A DNA stretch of 64,000 nt. Source: Mesorhizobium helmanticense (GTDB lineage Bacteria; Pseudomonadota; Alphaproteobacteria; Rhizobiales; Rhizobiaceae). A program made the position numbers and the translations under genes. The stretch spans positions 186,001 to 250,000 of the forward strand of contig NZ_PZJX01000024.1 of assembly GCF_003034915.1 (NCBI RefSeq). Reading direction: 5' to 3'. Under the pieces are notes generated by a model, which worked only from the letters and a program-made list of their open reading frames with translations, was not told where the DNA came from and made no database searches. How positions within the stretch are numbered: the stretch's first letter is position 1; each line of letters starts with the position of its first letter. Of this stretch, positions 44,750 through 56,172 are shown one piece after another.

Positions 44750-46147
44750 ATGAACGCAAACTTCGCGTCCTTCCTCTATCTGGTCTCCGGCGTGCTGTTC
44801 ATCATGGCGCTGCGCGGCCTGTCGCATCCGACCACCAGCCGCCAGGGCAATCTCTACGGCATGATCGGCATGGGTATTGCCATCACCACCACGCTGGCGC
44901 TGGCTACCCCATCTGCCGGCCGTTTCGGCCTGATCGTGCTTGGTCTCGCCATCGGTGGTGGTGTCGGCGCGGTCACCGCGCGCCGCATCGCCATGACCTC
45001 GATGCCGCAGCTGGTCGCCGCTTTCCACAGCCTCGTCGGCCTTGCCGCCGTCATGGTGGCCGCGGCCGCCATCTATGCGCCCGAAAGCTTCGGCATCGGC
45101 ACTGCGGGCGACATCCATGCCCAGGCGCTGATCGAGATGAGTCTCGGCGTCGCCATCGGCGCTATCACCTTCACCGGCTCGGTCATCGCCTTTTTGAAGC
45201 TCGACGGTCGCATGTCGGGCAAGCCGATCACGATCGGCGGCCGCCACTTCATCAATGCCGCCCTTGGCATCGCGCTTATCGTGCTGATCGTGCTGCTGGT
45301 CACCAGCGAGTCGAAACTCATCTTCTGGCTGATCGTGGCGGCTTCGCTGGTGCTCGGCATCCTTTTGATCATCCCGATCGGCGGCGCCGACATGCCGGTC
45401 GTCGTGTCGATGCTCAACTCCTATTCCGGTTGGGCGGCGGCCGCACTTGGCTTCACGCTCGGCAATCTGGCGCTGATCATCACCGGCGCGCTGGTCGGCT
45501 CGTCGGGCGCCATCCTGTCCTACATCATGTGCAAGGGCATGAACCGCTCGTTCATCTCCGTCATCCTCGGCGGCTTCGGCGGCGAAACGACTGCCGCCGC
45601 TGATGACGGCATCGAACGTACGGTCAAGCAGGGCTCGGCCGACGACGCCGCCTACCTGATGATGAACGCGCAGAAGGTCATCATCGTGCCTGGCTACGGC
45701 ATGGCGGTCGCCCAGGCGCAGCATGCGCTGCGCGAAATGGCCGACAAGCTCAAGGCCAACGGCGTCGACGTCAAATACGCGATCCACCCCGTGGCCGGCC
45801 GCATGCCCGGCCACATGAACGTGCTGCTCGCCGAAGCCAACGTACCTTACGACGAGGTGTTCGAGCTCGAGGACATCAACTCCGAATTTGCGCAGGCCGA
45901 CGTCGCCTATGTCATCGGCGCCAACGACGTCACCAACCCGTCCGCCCGTGACGACAAGTCGTCGCCCATCTACGGCATGCCTATCCTCGATGTCGACAAG
46001 GCGCGCACCTGCCTGTTCGTCAAGCGCTCGCTCGGCTCCGGCTATGCCGGCATCGACAATACGCTGTTCTACAAGGACGGCACCATGATGCTGCTCGGCG
46101 ACGCCAAGAAGATGACCGAGGAGATCGTCAAGGCCATGGATCACTGA
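44750..46147 (+). CDS. pntB: NAD(P) transhydrogenase subunit beta
   Basis: The 465-residue protein has an N-terminal membrane domain of about nine helices (QGNLYGMIGMGIAITTTLAL, PQLVAAFHSLVGLAA) and a C-terminal NADP-binding domain with VIIVPGYGMAVAQAQHAL, IHPVAGRMPGHMNVLLAEA, ANDVTNPSARDDKSSPI and VKRSLGSGYAGIDN. It closes the pntAA-pntAB-pntB operon and is followed by a strong terminator at 46176. All three subunits are intact, so a working enzyme is expected; it supplies NADPH for biosynthesis and redox defence. Confidence 0.96.
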   Translation: MNANFASFLYLVSGVLFIMALRGLSHPTTSRQGNLYGMIGMGIAITTTLALATPSAGRFGLIVLGLAIGGGVGAVTARRIAMTSMPQLVAAFHSLVGLAAVMVAAAAIYAPESFGIGTAGDIHAQALIEMSLGVAIGAITFTGSVIAFLKLDGRMSGKPITIGGRHFINAALGIALIVLIVLLVTSESKLIFWLIVAASLVLGILLIIPIGGADMPVVVSMLNSYSGWAAAALGFTLGNLALIITGALVGSSGAILSYIMCKGMNRSFISVILGGFGGETTAAADDGIERTVKQGSADDAAYLMMNAQKVIIVPGYGMAVAQAQHALREMADKLKANGVDVKYAIHPVAGRMPGHMNVLLAEANVPYDEVFELEDINSEFAQADVAYVIGANDVTNPSARDDKSSPIYGMPILDVDKARTCLFVKRSLGSGYAGIDNTLFYKDGTMMLLGDAKKMTEEIVKAMDH

Positions 46148-46175
46148 TCTGGTTTTACGGCCAATTGATCCAATA

Positions 46176-46205
46176 AAAGCCCGGCCCCGCGCCGGGCTTT
46201 TTCTT
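46176..46205 (+). terminator. Terminator after pntB
   Basis: The stem AAAGCCCGGC / GCCGGGCTTT (46176-46185, 46191-46200) with a CCCGC loop is followed by TTCTT. The position, 28 bases after the pntB stop, fits termination of the pnt operon. Confidence 0.9.
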
Positions 46206-46279
46206 GGTTCTTGGCCTGCCGCCGGTTTTGAAGCTACGATGGCAAGTTCTCGTCGATAGCATCATCGATGGAGGTGCCG

Positions 46280-47749
46280 GTGCCCGACCCTCGCCCTGCC
46301 GCATCGCCGGTCACCAATCCGCCGGCTTCCGCAAAGGCGCCGCGCAAGCCCAGCCAGGCGGTGGTGGTCGTGCATGGCATGGGCGAACAGCGGCCCATGG
46401 ACACGCTGCGAGCGTTTGCCCAGGCTGTCTGGAGCCATGACCCGGCGCGCGCGCCGTTTTATGCGCAGGTCGCCGATCCGGACGACCCTTCCGGGGCGAA
46501 GGTCAACCGGAGTTGGATCACGCCCGACAGCAGGACCAATTCGCACGAGCTTCGCCGCATCACCACGCCTTACGACGTCGAAGGTCGCCGTACCGATTTC
46601 TACGAGCTGTACTGGGCCGACATCACGCAAGGCACGACGCGGGGCCGGCTTGCGGCCTGGGTGACGGCCCTGCTCTGGCGCAAGCCCGGCGATATTCCAC
46701 GCGATGCCCGCAAGCTTTACGTGGTCACGCTGTTGGTCGTCATCATTGTCCTCGCGGCCGCGCTGACGCTCGCGGTGTCGGCCTGGCAAGAGTATATTTC
46801 CTGGACTGCCGGCGTGCTGGTCACCATTGCGGCCTCATTGATCATTTGGGCGGTGGATCGCTTTGGCCTCCCCTATTTCGGCGATGTGGCCGCCTATGTG
46901 CGTGCCGAAGCGGCAACGGTCGAGAAGCGCGCGCTTGTCCGCGATCGTGGCCTGAAGCTGCTGAAGCGCCTCATGACGGACGATGCCTACGACCGCATCG
47001 TGCTGGTCTCGCACAGCCTCGGATCGATCATCGCCTATGATCTGCTGCAGATATTGTGGGCCGACTTCAGACCGCGAAAGCTGGAAGCCGTCCGCGACAA
47101 GGCGAGGCTGAAGGCGATCCACGCGATCGACAAGGCCACGCTCAAGTCGGACGGTTCCGCATGGCCCGACCGGCTGGATGACTTGCCGGCATTCCGGCGC
47201 GATCAGTGGGAACTCTATCGGCAGCTCCGCACCAAGAGTGCCGACCATCCGCTGCCGTGGAAGATCAGCGATTTCGTCACCCTTGGCAGTCCGCTGACGC
47301 ACAGCGAATTTCTGGTGGCTCACAATCTCGCCGAATTCAGGCGCGGCATTGCCGAGCGGCTGTTCTCGGCCTGTCCTCCGGTCGGCGAAGGGGTGGCCGG
47401 CACCATGCTTTATGAGGAAGGGCACAGCCGTTCGGGCAAGCGGCAGCGGGCAGTGCATCATGGCGCTGTGTTTGCCGCGACGCGCTGGACCAACATCTTC
47501 GACCGGGGCAATGGCTGGCTGACGGGCGACCCGATCTCCGGACCGATGGCGGAAAATTTCGGCCCGGGCGTGGAGAATGTTCAGGTCGAGCTGCGCGGCT
47601 CTCTCGGCCGCGTCTTCACGCACACGCTCTACTGGTCGTTGGCGGCGACCGGCATCGAGATCGTCGCATCCGCCGGTACACCGCCGCGCTCGCATCTCGC
47701 CGTGCTGCGCGACGCAGTCGACCTTGGCCGCAAGCTGGAGCCCAGCTAA
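46280..47749 (+). CDS. Membrane-associated alpha/beta-hydrolase-like protein
   Basis: The 489-residue protein opens with VVVVHGMGEQRPMDTLRAF, has two transmembrane segments (about 150-205; LYVVTLLVVIIVLAAALTLA and WTAGVLVTIAASLIIWAV) and then the nucleophile-elbow motif VSHSLGSIIAYD. These suggest a serine lipase/esterase-like fold; the exact substrate is unknown. GGAGG five bases before GTG at 46280 decides the start over an ATG at 46268. It stands alone between the pnt terminator and a shared terminator at 47783. Confidence 0.78.
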   Translation: MPDPRPAASPVTNPPASAKAPRKPSQAVVVVHGMGEQRPMDTLRAFAQAVWSHDPARAPFYAQVADPDDPSGAKVNRSWITPDSRTNSHELRRITTPYDVEGRRTDFYELYWADITQGTTRGRLAAWVTALLWRKPGDIPRDARKLYVVTLLVVIIVLAAALTLAVSAWQEYISWTAGVLVTIAASLIIWAVDRFGLPYFGDVAAYVRAEAATVEKRALVRDRGLKLLKRLMTDDAYDRIVLVSHSLGSIIAYDLLQILWADFRPRKLEAVRDKARLKAIHAIDKATLKSDGSAWPDRLDDLPAFRRDQWELYRQLRTKSADHPLPWKISDFVTLGSPLTHSEFLVAHNLAEFRRGIAERLFSACPPVGEGVAGTMLYEEGHSRSGKRQRAVHHGAVFAATRWTNIFDRGNGWLTGDPISGPMAENFGPGVENVQVELRGSLGRVFTHTLYWSLAATGIEIVASAGTPPRSHLAVLRDAVDLGRKLEPS

Positions 47750-47782
47750 ATGGTGCCGGCGACCCTCGCTGGAGGATAGGTC

Positions 47783-47820
47783 AAAAAAAGATCCGCTCCG
47801 GAACTGGTCCCGGAGCGGAT
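47783..47820 (-). terminator. Terminator for the 48763-47852 membrane-protein gene
   Basis: The stem ATCCGCTCCGG / CCGGAGCGGAT (47791-47801, 47810-47820) is preceded on the plus strand by seven A's, giving a T-tract after the stem on the minus strand. It can thus end the minus-strand operon; on the plus strand it lies 41 bases after the hydrolase stop and may help there too. Confidence 0.88.
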
Positions 47821-47851
47821 TTGAAGAGGATTGAAGCCATTCGGGCGTCGA

Positions 47852-48763
47852 TCAACGGGTGGTCAGCAGAGCCGCTTCTTCATCGTCGCGTTGCCTGCCG
47901 CCGAGAGCCGCGGCGGCACTGGCAATGAAAGCGCCAATGACCAGCGACAGGGCGCCGAGAAGCGCGAAGGTGGCGCTCGCCTTCCTGGCGGTGTCGGCGG
48001 CTTGCTGCGTCTTGACCTTGGCATCCTCCACCTTGGCGACCAGCGCGTCGACACGCGCCTGGGCATCGGCTTCCGACAGGCCTGTTCGCGCGGCGACCAA
48101 CCGCGACAGGTAGGTCTTGTCGTCGGCCGAAATCTCGCCTGCCGCAGCACTTGCGATCAGAATGCGCGAAGCCTGTGCCGCAGCATCGCTGTCCGGACTG
48201 GCAGCCGCGAGCCTGCTCGCATCGGCCGGACGGAACAGCGAATCCACGAGATAAGATGTCGCGTTGTCGGCGGATGCCCCACTCGCATTGGCTGACGCAC
48301 CCGCGGACGCACCCATCGCGACCCCAGAGGCCACGGTGGAGGCTGCCTGGACGCCGGTGCCGAGCGCTGCCGAAAGCGCCGAGCCAAGCACGCCGACCAC
48401 GATCAGCGTGGCAAGCGCCCAGGCAAGGAAACCGTGGGCTGTATCGCGGAAATAGACTTCATCGGTGTGGATGCCTACCCATTTGGTACGCAAGCGGCCG
48501 GCAAGATAGCCGCCGACGCCCGATGACAACCACTGCACCACGATCAGCCAGACCGCGGTGGAAACCGCGAAGGTGGTGACTGAAGCGCCCGAGCCTGACC
48601 ACGGCGAAACCATGCTCAGCCCAAGTCCGGAACCAAGCAGCATCAGGATGAACGTCAGCGTCGAGGCCGCGAAGGCGCCGGCGATGATTGGACCCCAACT
48701 GACGGCGGGAGAAGAGGATTCCGTCGGTGCGGAAACGTCGACAGTCGATAAGGTTGCCTGCAT
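47852..48763 (-). CDS. Ala-rich membrane protein, unknown function
   Basis: The 303-residue protein has four or five hydrophobic segments: SWGPIIAGAFAASTLTFILM, TTFAVSTAVWLIVVQWL, FLAWALATLIVVGVLGSALS and ATFALLGALSLVIGAFIASA. Between them lies an Ala/Ser-rich stretch (GASAGASANASGASADNA) and a helical, possibly coiled-coil region (DAQARVDALVAKVEDAKVKT). No enzyme motif is seen. It follows a 25-residue membrane-peptide gene by nine bases (AGGGGG as ribosome-binding site), so both are in one operon. Such pairs are often stress-linked in rhizobia; this is inference. Confidence 0.8.
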   Translation of the reverse strand: MQATLSTVDVSAPTESSSPAVSWGPIIAGAFAASTLTFILMLLGSGLGLSMVSPWSGSGASVTTFAVSTAVWLIVVQWLSSGVGGYLAGRLRTKWVGIHTDEVYFRDTAHGFLAWALATLIVVGVLGSALSAALGTGVQAASTVASGVAMGASAGASANASGASADNATSYLVDSLFRPADASRLAAASPDSDAAAQASRILIASAAAGEISADDKTYLSRLVAARTGLSEADAQARVDALVAKVEDAKVKTQQAADTARKASATFALLGALSLVIGAFIASAAAALGGRQRDDEEAALLTTR

Positions 48764-48772
48764 CGACGCCCC

Positions 48773-48850
48773 CTATCGCACGAAAAGCATGATGAGAATA
48801 ATGATCGGAATCGGAATTCCAAGCAACCAGAGCAAAATGCCGCGTCCCAT
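48773..48850 (-). CDS. 25-residue membrane peptide
   Basis: The short frame reads MGRGILLWLLGIPIPIIILI and continues to a Val-Arg end, a single hydrophobic helix with a positive start (25 residues). GGAGG lies five bases before the ATG, and the next gene begins nine bases after the stop, so translation is likely. A 10-bp perfect inverted repeat lies just upstream (48866-48894). The peptide is probably inserted in the inner membrane and may act with the following membrane protein. Confidence 0.75.
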   Translation of the reverse strand: MGRGILLWLLGIPIPIIILIMLFVR

Positions 48851-48865
48851 GAAGTCCTCCTGTGA

Positions 48866-48894
48866 GACATTGTGATCGATAGTGTCACAATGTC
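48866..48894. promoter_or_regulatory. Perfect 10-bp inverted repeat upstream of the small membrane operon
   Basis: GACATTGTGA and TCACAATGTC (48866-48875, 48885-48894) are exact reverse complements with a nine-base spacer. The repeat sits 15 bases upstream of the 25-residue peptide start and overlaps the leader or promoter. It could be an operator or an mRNA hairpin near the ribosome-binding site; no regulator gene is adjacent. Confidence 0.55.
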
Positions 48895-48995
48895 CCGAAG
48901 GGCCTTCTGTTCCGACCGGTTCTCAAAATGAATTCGTTATGGGACGAAAGAGTTGGCACGCCGAAACATGCCAATGTCCCAAAGCCTGACTGGTC

Positions 48996-51781
<2,786 letters not shown>

Positions 51782-51790
<9 letters not shown>

Positions 51791-51809
51791 ATTCCGTCAC
51801 ATGGACGCC
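51782..51809. promoter_or_regulatory. Inverted repeat between the small ORF and the P450 gene
   Basis: GGCGTCCA and TGGACGCC (51782-51789, 51802-51809) are perfect arms around 12 bases. The repeat lies 44 bases upstream of the P450 start and overlaps the GTG of the small reading frame on the other strand. It could be an operator for either gene; nothing else supports this. Confidence 0.3.
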
Positions 51810-51853
51810 CGCCTCGCCAGTCACTACATTGAGGGTCACCAGCGGAGTGCGCC

Positions 51854-53227
51854 ATGGACAGTCAGCCCGCCCCTTTCGTCCCGCCGGCGCCGAAGCCGCG
51901 CACGACGCCGCCTTCGACGCTGGAGATGATGCGCATCGTCTACCGCAACCCGCTCGAATTGTGGGGCGAGCACACCTACAACGAACCCTGGATATCGGTG
52001 ACCGGCGTTGGCGGGCCGTTGGTCATCGCCAACGATCCCGGCCTTATCCGCCACGTGCTGGTCGACAACGCGAAGAACTATAAGATGGCGACGGTGCGCC
52101 AATTGATCTTGCGCCCGATCCTGCGCGACGGCCTGCTGACCGCCGAGGGCGAGGTGTGGAAGCGTTCGCGCAAGGCGATGGCGCCGGTATTCACGCCGCG
52201 CCATATCTTCGGTTTCGCCGGGCCGATGCTGAAACGCACGCTGGAGTTTGTTACGCGCTACGAGGAAGGCGGCACGTCGGATATCGCCCATGACATGACG
52301 CTGCTCACTTACGATATTTTGGCCGAGACGCTGTTTTCCGGCGAGATAGCGGGCGAACCGGGCAGTTTTGCCAAGCAGATAGACCGCCTGTTCGAGACGA
52401 TGGGGCGGGTCGATCCGCTCGACCTGTTGCGGGCGCCCGAATGGCTGCCGCGCCTGACCCGCATCCGTGGCCGCAAGACCATGGCTTATTTCCGCAAGAT
52501 CGTCGCCGACACCGTCAAGCTGCGCGAAGAGCGGCTGAAACGCGATCCCGACACGGCGCCGCAGGATTTCCTCACGCTTCTGCTGCGGGCCGAAGGCCCG
52601 GACGGGCTGACGCGCGCCGAGGTCGAGGACAATATCATCACTTTCATCGGCGCCGGCCACGAGACCACGGCGCGCGCGCTCGGCTGGACGCTCTATTGCC
52701 TGGCCGAAGCGCCTTGGGAGCGGGAAAAAATCGAACGCGAGATCGATGCGGTGCTGGCGCGCGAGCCCGATCCGACGAAATGGCTCGACGCCATGCCGCT
52801 CACCCGCGCCGCCTTCGACGAGGCGCTGAGGCTCTATCCGCCGGCACCGTCGATCAACCGCGAGCCGATCGAGCCAGAAACCTGGAACGATCTCTATATC
52901 CCTCGGCGTGCCGCCGTGCTGGTGATGCCGTGGGTCGTCCACCGCCATCGCAAGCTGTGGGACCGGCCCGACGCCTTCATGCCGGAACGCTTCCATCCGG
53001 GAAATCGCGAAAAGATCGACCGCTTCCAGTACCTGCCGTTCGGCGCCGGGCCGCGCGTGTGCATCGGCGCCAGCTTTGCCATGCAGGAGGCGATCATCGC
53101 GTTGGCCATCATGCTGTCGCGTTTCCGTTTCGACACCACCGCCAAGACCAGGCCGTGGCCGGTGCAGAAGCTGACGACGCAGCCACAGGGCGGCCTGCCG
53201 ATGCAGGTCACGCGACGCTTTTCATAG
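51854..53227 (+). CDS. Cytochrome P450
   Basis: The 457-residue protein has all P450 marks: the I-helix GAGHETTARAL near residue 270, the ExxR motif in DEALRLYPP, PERFHPGN and the heme-binding FGAGPRVCIGASFA with the ligand Cys at 403. It has no N-terminal membrane anchor, so it is probably soluble and uses a ferredoxin/ferredoxin reductase pair encoded elsewhere. The substrate is unknown; the sequence looks like the bacterial P450s related to CYP110/CYP4-type fatty acid or terpenoid hydroxylases. The start ATG at 51854 follows a possible inverted-repeat operator. Confidence 0.93.
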   Translation: MDSQPAPFVPPAPKPRTTPPSTLEMMRIVYRNPLELWGEHTYNEPWISVTGVGGPLVIANDPGLIRHVLVDNAKNYKMATVRQLILRPILRDGLLTAEGEVWKRSRKAMAPVFTPRHIFGFAGPMLKRTLEFVTRYEEGGTSDIAHDMTLLTYDILAETLFSGEIAGEPGSFAKQIDRLFETMGRVDPLDLLRAPEWLPRLTRIRGRKTMAYFRKIVADTVKLREERLKRDPDTAPQDFLTLLLRAEGPDGLTRAEVEDNIITFIGAGHETTARALGWTLYCLAEAPWEREKIEREIDAVLAREPDPTKWLDAMPLTRAAFDEALRLYPPAPSINREPIEPETWNDLYIPRRAAVLVMPWVVHRHRKLWDRPDAFMPERFHPGNREKIDRFQYLPFGAGPRVCIGASFAMQEAIIALAIMLSRFRFDTTAKTRPWPVQKLTTQPQGGLPMQVTRRFS

Positions 53228-53247
53228 ACCGGGTGACTGAGCCGGCG

Positions 53248-54222
53248 TTAAGCCGCGGACTTGCGCTGGAACTGGCCGGCGGCGCGGAAGCGCCAGAGAT
53301 AGCTTGGCAGGATGGTTCCGATAGACTGCGGCTGGATGCCGAGGCCGGCAAGTGTTCGGCCTTCCTTGGCGGCCTCGTCGGAGACGATGTTGTGCTCGCG
53401 CAGTTGCAGCACCTGATCCTTGGTCAGCAGCGGGTTGGGCAAAAGGCCGAGGACCGATGCCTGCATGTTCGCCAGCCACCACGGCACCGGCACCAGAAGC
53501 CGCCTGCGCTCGATCACGGCAAGCATTTCCTCCATGCACTCCTTGAAGGTCAGCACTTGCGGCCCGCCGAGCTCGTAGATCTGGCCACCCTTGACCTTGC
53601 CCTCGACCGAGCGCGCCACCGCCTCGGCGACGTCGCCGACATAGACCGGCTGGAATTTGGTCTGGCCGCCGCCGATCAGCGGCAGCACCGGCGAAAGCTG
53701 CGCCATGTTGGCGAAGCGGTTGAAGAAGGCGTCTTCCGGCCCGAAATTGATCGACGGCCTGAAGATGACGGCATCCGCGATCGTCTCCAGCACTGCCTTT
53801 TCGCCGAGCGCCTTGGTGCGCGCATAGTCCGATTGCGAATTCAGATCTGCGCCCAGCGCCGAGATGTGGGTGAGGCCGGCGCCGACGGCGCGCGCGGCTT
53901 CGGCGACGGCTCGAGAGCCGAACTCGTGCACGGACGTGAATTTCTGGCGGCCGCTCTCATGCAGGATGGCGACCAGGTTGATGACGTGGTCGGCGCCTTG
54001 CACGGCGCGGTCGACCGACCAGCGTACCCGCACATTGGCTTGCACTGGCTGAATCTGGCCGACATTGCCGAGCGGCTGCAGATGACCGGCGAGATCGGGC
54101 CGGCGGACGGGAACCCTGATGCGGTAACCGCGCTTGGCCAGCGCCCGCACGACATGGCGGCCGACAAAGCCTGAGCCGCCGAACACGACGACGAGCTTTG
54201 GGGTCTGCAGGATTTCGGTCAT
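53248..54222 (-). CDS. NDUFA9-like atypical SDR (complex I-associated)
   Basis: The 324-residue protein has an N-terminal Rossmann motif VFGGSGFVGRHVVRAL, then HISALGADLNSQSDYARTKA with the SDR-like YxxxK (Tyr, Lys), and RPSINFGPEDAFFNRFA. This matches the NDUFA9/atypical SDR subfamily 5, which in alphaproteobacteria and mitochondria is bound to respiratory complex I. It binds NADP(H) structurally. It stands alone on the minus strand between the P450 and DoxX genes. Complex I genes are not in the window. Confidence 0.9.
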   Translation of the reverse strand: MTEILQTPKLVVVFGGSGFVGRHVVRALAKRGYRIRVPVRRPDLAGHLQPLGNVGQIQPVQANVRVRWSVDRAVQGADHVINLVAILHESGRQKFTSVHEFGSRAVAEAARAVGAGLTHISALGADLNSQSDYARTKALGEKAVLETIADAVIFRPSINFGPEDAFFNRFANMAQLSPVLPLIGGGQTKFQPVYVGDVAEAVARSVEGKVKGGQIYELGGPQVLTFKECMEEMLAVIERRRLLVPVPWWLANMQASVLGLLPNPLLTKDQVLQLREHNIVSDEAAKEGRTLAGLGIQPQSIGTILPSYLWRFRAAGQFQRKSAA

Positions 54223-54334
54223 GGCTGGCTCCGGCGCGCTTTTCCAGATTGGCTTGGCTGAGCCGTTTCATAGTCCGTTTCGCGCCAAAGGCAAAGGGCG
54301 ACGTGTCGTCGCCCATGCCCCTGGTTTAGCCGTG

Positions 54335-54787
54335 TCAGAACGCCTTGCCGATGCGCGCGTCGACCGAGTGGCGGTTGCCGCCACGGATGACGAACAACAG
54401 CAGGATCGCCGCCCACAACAGCGATTTTTCCGCGCCCGAAAATCCCTGGCCCATAGTGACCCAGTGGAACCAGACGGTGACCAAAAGCACGAACATCCCG
54501 GCAAAGGCGGCAGGACGGGTCAGCAGGCCGATGGCTATGAAAATGCCGCCGAAGAATTCGGCGCAGGCCAGAAGCAGCGACCAGAAGGCGCCGGGATAAA
54601 AGCCGAGACCCTCGACCATCTCGGCCGCGCCGAACGGATCGGTGATCTTCTGCGAGCCGTGGATGGTGAGAAAGATGCCGGCCACGACGCGCAGCAGCGT
54701 TTCGCCGGCATCATGCAAGGCCGAATACAGGCTGCCAAGGGCTGGAATGACAAGGCTCTTGCCGGAATTGTCGGTGGTTGCGGACAT
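54335..54787 (-). CDS. DoxX-family membrane protein
   Basis: The 150-residue protein has four hydrophobic helices: LLRVVAGIFLTIHGSQKI, GAFWSLLLACAEFFGGIFIA, PAAFAGMFVLLVTVWFHWV and LLWAAILLLFVIRGG. GSQKI with ITDPFGAAEMVEGLG is typical of DoxX/YqjF-type proteins, which occur in quinone or redox contexts with poorly defined function. AGGAG precedes the ATG at 54787. The open frame continues upstream to 54934 but runs through a terminator hairpin, so the shorter start is right. Confidence 0.87.
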   Translation of the reverse strand: MSATTDNSGKSLVIPALGSLYSALHDAGETLLRVVAGIFLTIHGSQKITDPFGAAEMVEGLGFYPGAFWSLLLACAEFFGGIFIAIGLLTRPAAFAGMFVLLVTVWFHWVTMGQGFSGAEKSLLWAAILLLFVIRGGNRHSVDARIGKAF

Positions 54788-54895
54788 TGGGACTCCTTTT
54801 TGTGGTCCTCGCAAACGCCCGACGGGTCCGGCGATGTCAAATGAACAAAAGTTGACCGCAGACAGCATGTTTTCTGCTCTGGTGCTGAAACGCAG

Positions 54896-54919
54896 AAAAC
54901 CCCGCCGAAGCGGGGTTTT
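54896..54919. terminator. Bidirectional terminator hairpin
   Basis: The stem AAAACCCCGC / GCGGGGTTTT (54896-54905, 54910-54919) with a CGAA loop gives a T-tract on either strand. On the minus strand it ends transcripts coming from the 55159-56160 gene or from the gap; on the plus strand no gene ends here. Confidence 0.85.
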
Positions 54920-55158
54920 CCGGGCAACATTCACGCGGCGTCAGGGTCCAACGAGGCGGCCTGACCTGAGACGGTATCAGGGCGGCGTCAGACGCCCGCC
55001 CCAGCCCTGGCGACCGGATGTCACCGTCCGGGCAAACCCCACCCCGGACAGGCATTGGTCGCGGCAACAAGCGAAAAGGTTCAGCCACGCGGAAAAAATC
55101 TGCCACCGCGCCGTTGGACGGAGAGACATCCGCTACTTCTGGAAAGAAAAAGATCTCT
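54920..55158. other. GC-rich gene-free stretch before a terminator, possible small RNA
   Basis: No open frame with coding character is seen. On the minus strand the sequence can form several stems, for example GGGCGGGCGT / ACGCCGCCC near 54980-55000 and GTCCGGGG / CCCGGAC near 55027-55048, and ends in the terminator at 54896-54919. This is the layout of a 150-250 nt non-coding RNA or a long 3' untranslated region. No RNA family was recognised. Confidence 0.3.
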
Positions 55159-56160
55159 TCACGAAGAATAGCGGGCGGCGAATTCCGAGATGCGCTGCAC
55201 CACGGCCTTGGGCGCGGTAATGCCACGCGCCGCCGCCTTCTCCGCCGCGTCGGCCCGGGCGCGGCCGGGCACATGCACGCCGTAGCGCCGCCGCAAGCGA
55301 TCAAGCTGGTTCTTCATGCGTTTTTCGAAATCCGGATCGAGCAGCTTCGGTTCGACGGCCAGCACGAAAAGGCCGGTTCCCGGACTGTCCGGCCCGCCGC
55401 TGAACCATGGCGCGTCGAGCGACCAGTTGGCCCCCGACAAGCCGGCCGCCAGCACTTCGACCATCAGCGCGATGTTGGCGCCGCGCTGACCGCCAAAGGC
55501 GAGCATGGCGCCTTTCATGGCCGCCGCCGGGTCGGTGGTGGGATTGCCGCTCGCATCCAGCGCCCAGCCCTCCGGGATCTTCTTGCCGTCCTCGGCCGCC
55601 TTGCGGATATTGACGAAAGCGGTGGCGCTCGACGACTGGTCGATGACCAGCGGCGCGCCGTCGGCGGCGGGCGCGGCAAAGGACATCGGGTTGGTGCAAT
55701 AGACCGGCTTGACCGAGCCGGAGCCGGCAAGCACGGCCGGCCCATTGGTCGCGGCGAACGACACCAGTCCTTGTCCCGCCAGGCGCCCGGTGAAATAGCC
55801 GAGCGCGCCGCATGTATAGGCGTTCTTCTGCGAAAAGATGGCGACGCCGAACAGGCGCGCCGCCTTGGCGAGATCGTCGATCGTCCTGTCGAAGCCGGTA
55901 TGGGCGAGACCGCCGCGCGCATCGGAGAGAAAAACCGCGAGCGCCGGCCTGGTGATAACAGGCTCGGCCTTGCCGTCGATGCGGCCGGCCTCGAGTGCTT
56001 CCAGATAATCGATGAAGTGCGTAAGCCCGACCGTGGCGAGGCCTTCCGCCTCGGCCGCAACGATGGAGGCGGCAAGCGAGTGCGCCGCTTCCTCATTGGC
56101 GCCGGCGCCGAGCGCAGCCATCCGGCACAGTCCTATTGCCTGGTCGAGACTGAGTTGCAT
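55159..56160 (-). CDS. Ldh2-family NAD(P)-dependent reductase (malate/lactate or cyclic-imine type)
   Basis: The 333-residue protein belongs to the Ldh2/YlbC fold, which includes malate/L-lactate dehydrogenases and the delta-1-piperideine/pyrroline-2-carboxylate reductases DpkA and LhpD. Visible are GLATVGLTHFIDYLE, FAATNGPAVLAGSGS, the family loop CTNPMSFAAPAADGAPLVID and WALDASGNPTTDPAAAM. It lies downstream of a polar amino-acid ABC transporter on the same strand, so a cyclic-imine reductase role in amino-acid breakdown is plausible; sequence alone does not decide. The ATG at 56160 borders an inverted repeat. Confidence 0.85.
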   Translation of the reverse strand: MQLSLDQAIGLCRMAALGAGANEEAAHSLAASIVAAEAEGLATVGLTHFIDYLEALEAGRIDGKAEPVITRPALAVFLSDARGGLAHTGFDRTIDDLAKAARLFGVAIFSQKNAYTCGALGYFTGRLAGQGLVSFAATNGPAVLAGSGSVKPVYCTNPMSFAAPAADGAPLVIDQSSSATAFVNIRKAAEDGKKIPEGWALDASGNPTTDPAAAMKGAMLAFGGQRGANIALMVEVLAAGLSGANWSLDAPWFSGGPDSPGTGLFVLAVEPKLLDPDFEKRMKNQLDRLRRRYGVHVPGRARADAAEKAAARGITAPKAVVQRISEFAARYSS

Positions 56161-56172
56161 CGGCGTTGCCTC

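Noticed and set aside
44699..46144. A minus-strand frame opposite pntB
   Set aside because: It is His/Asp-rich antisense sequence of a well-conserved gene, with no ribosome-binding site.
48952..48974. TTGGCA...TGCCAA inverted repeat downstream of gyrB
   Set aside because: It has short arms, a long loop and no T-tract, so it is not convincing as a terminator or operator.
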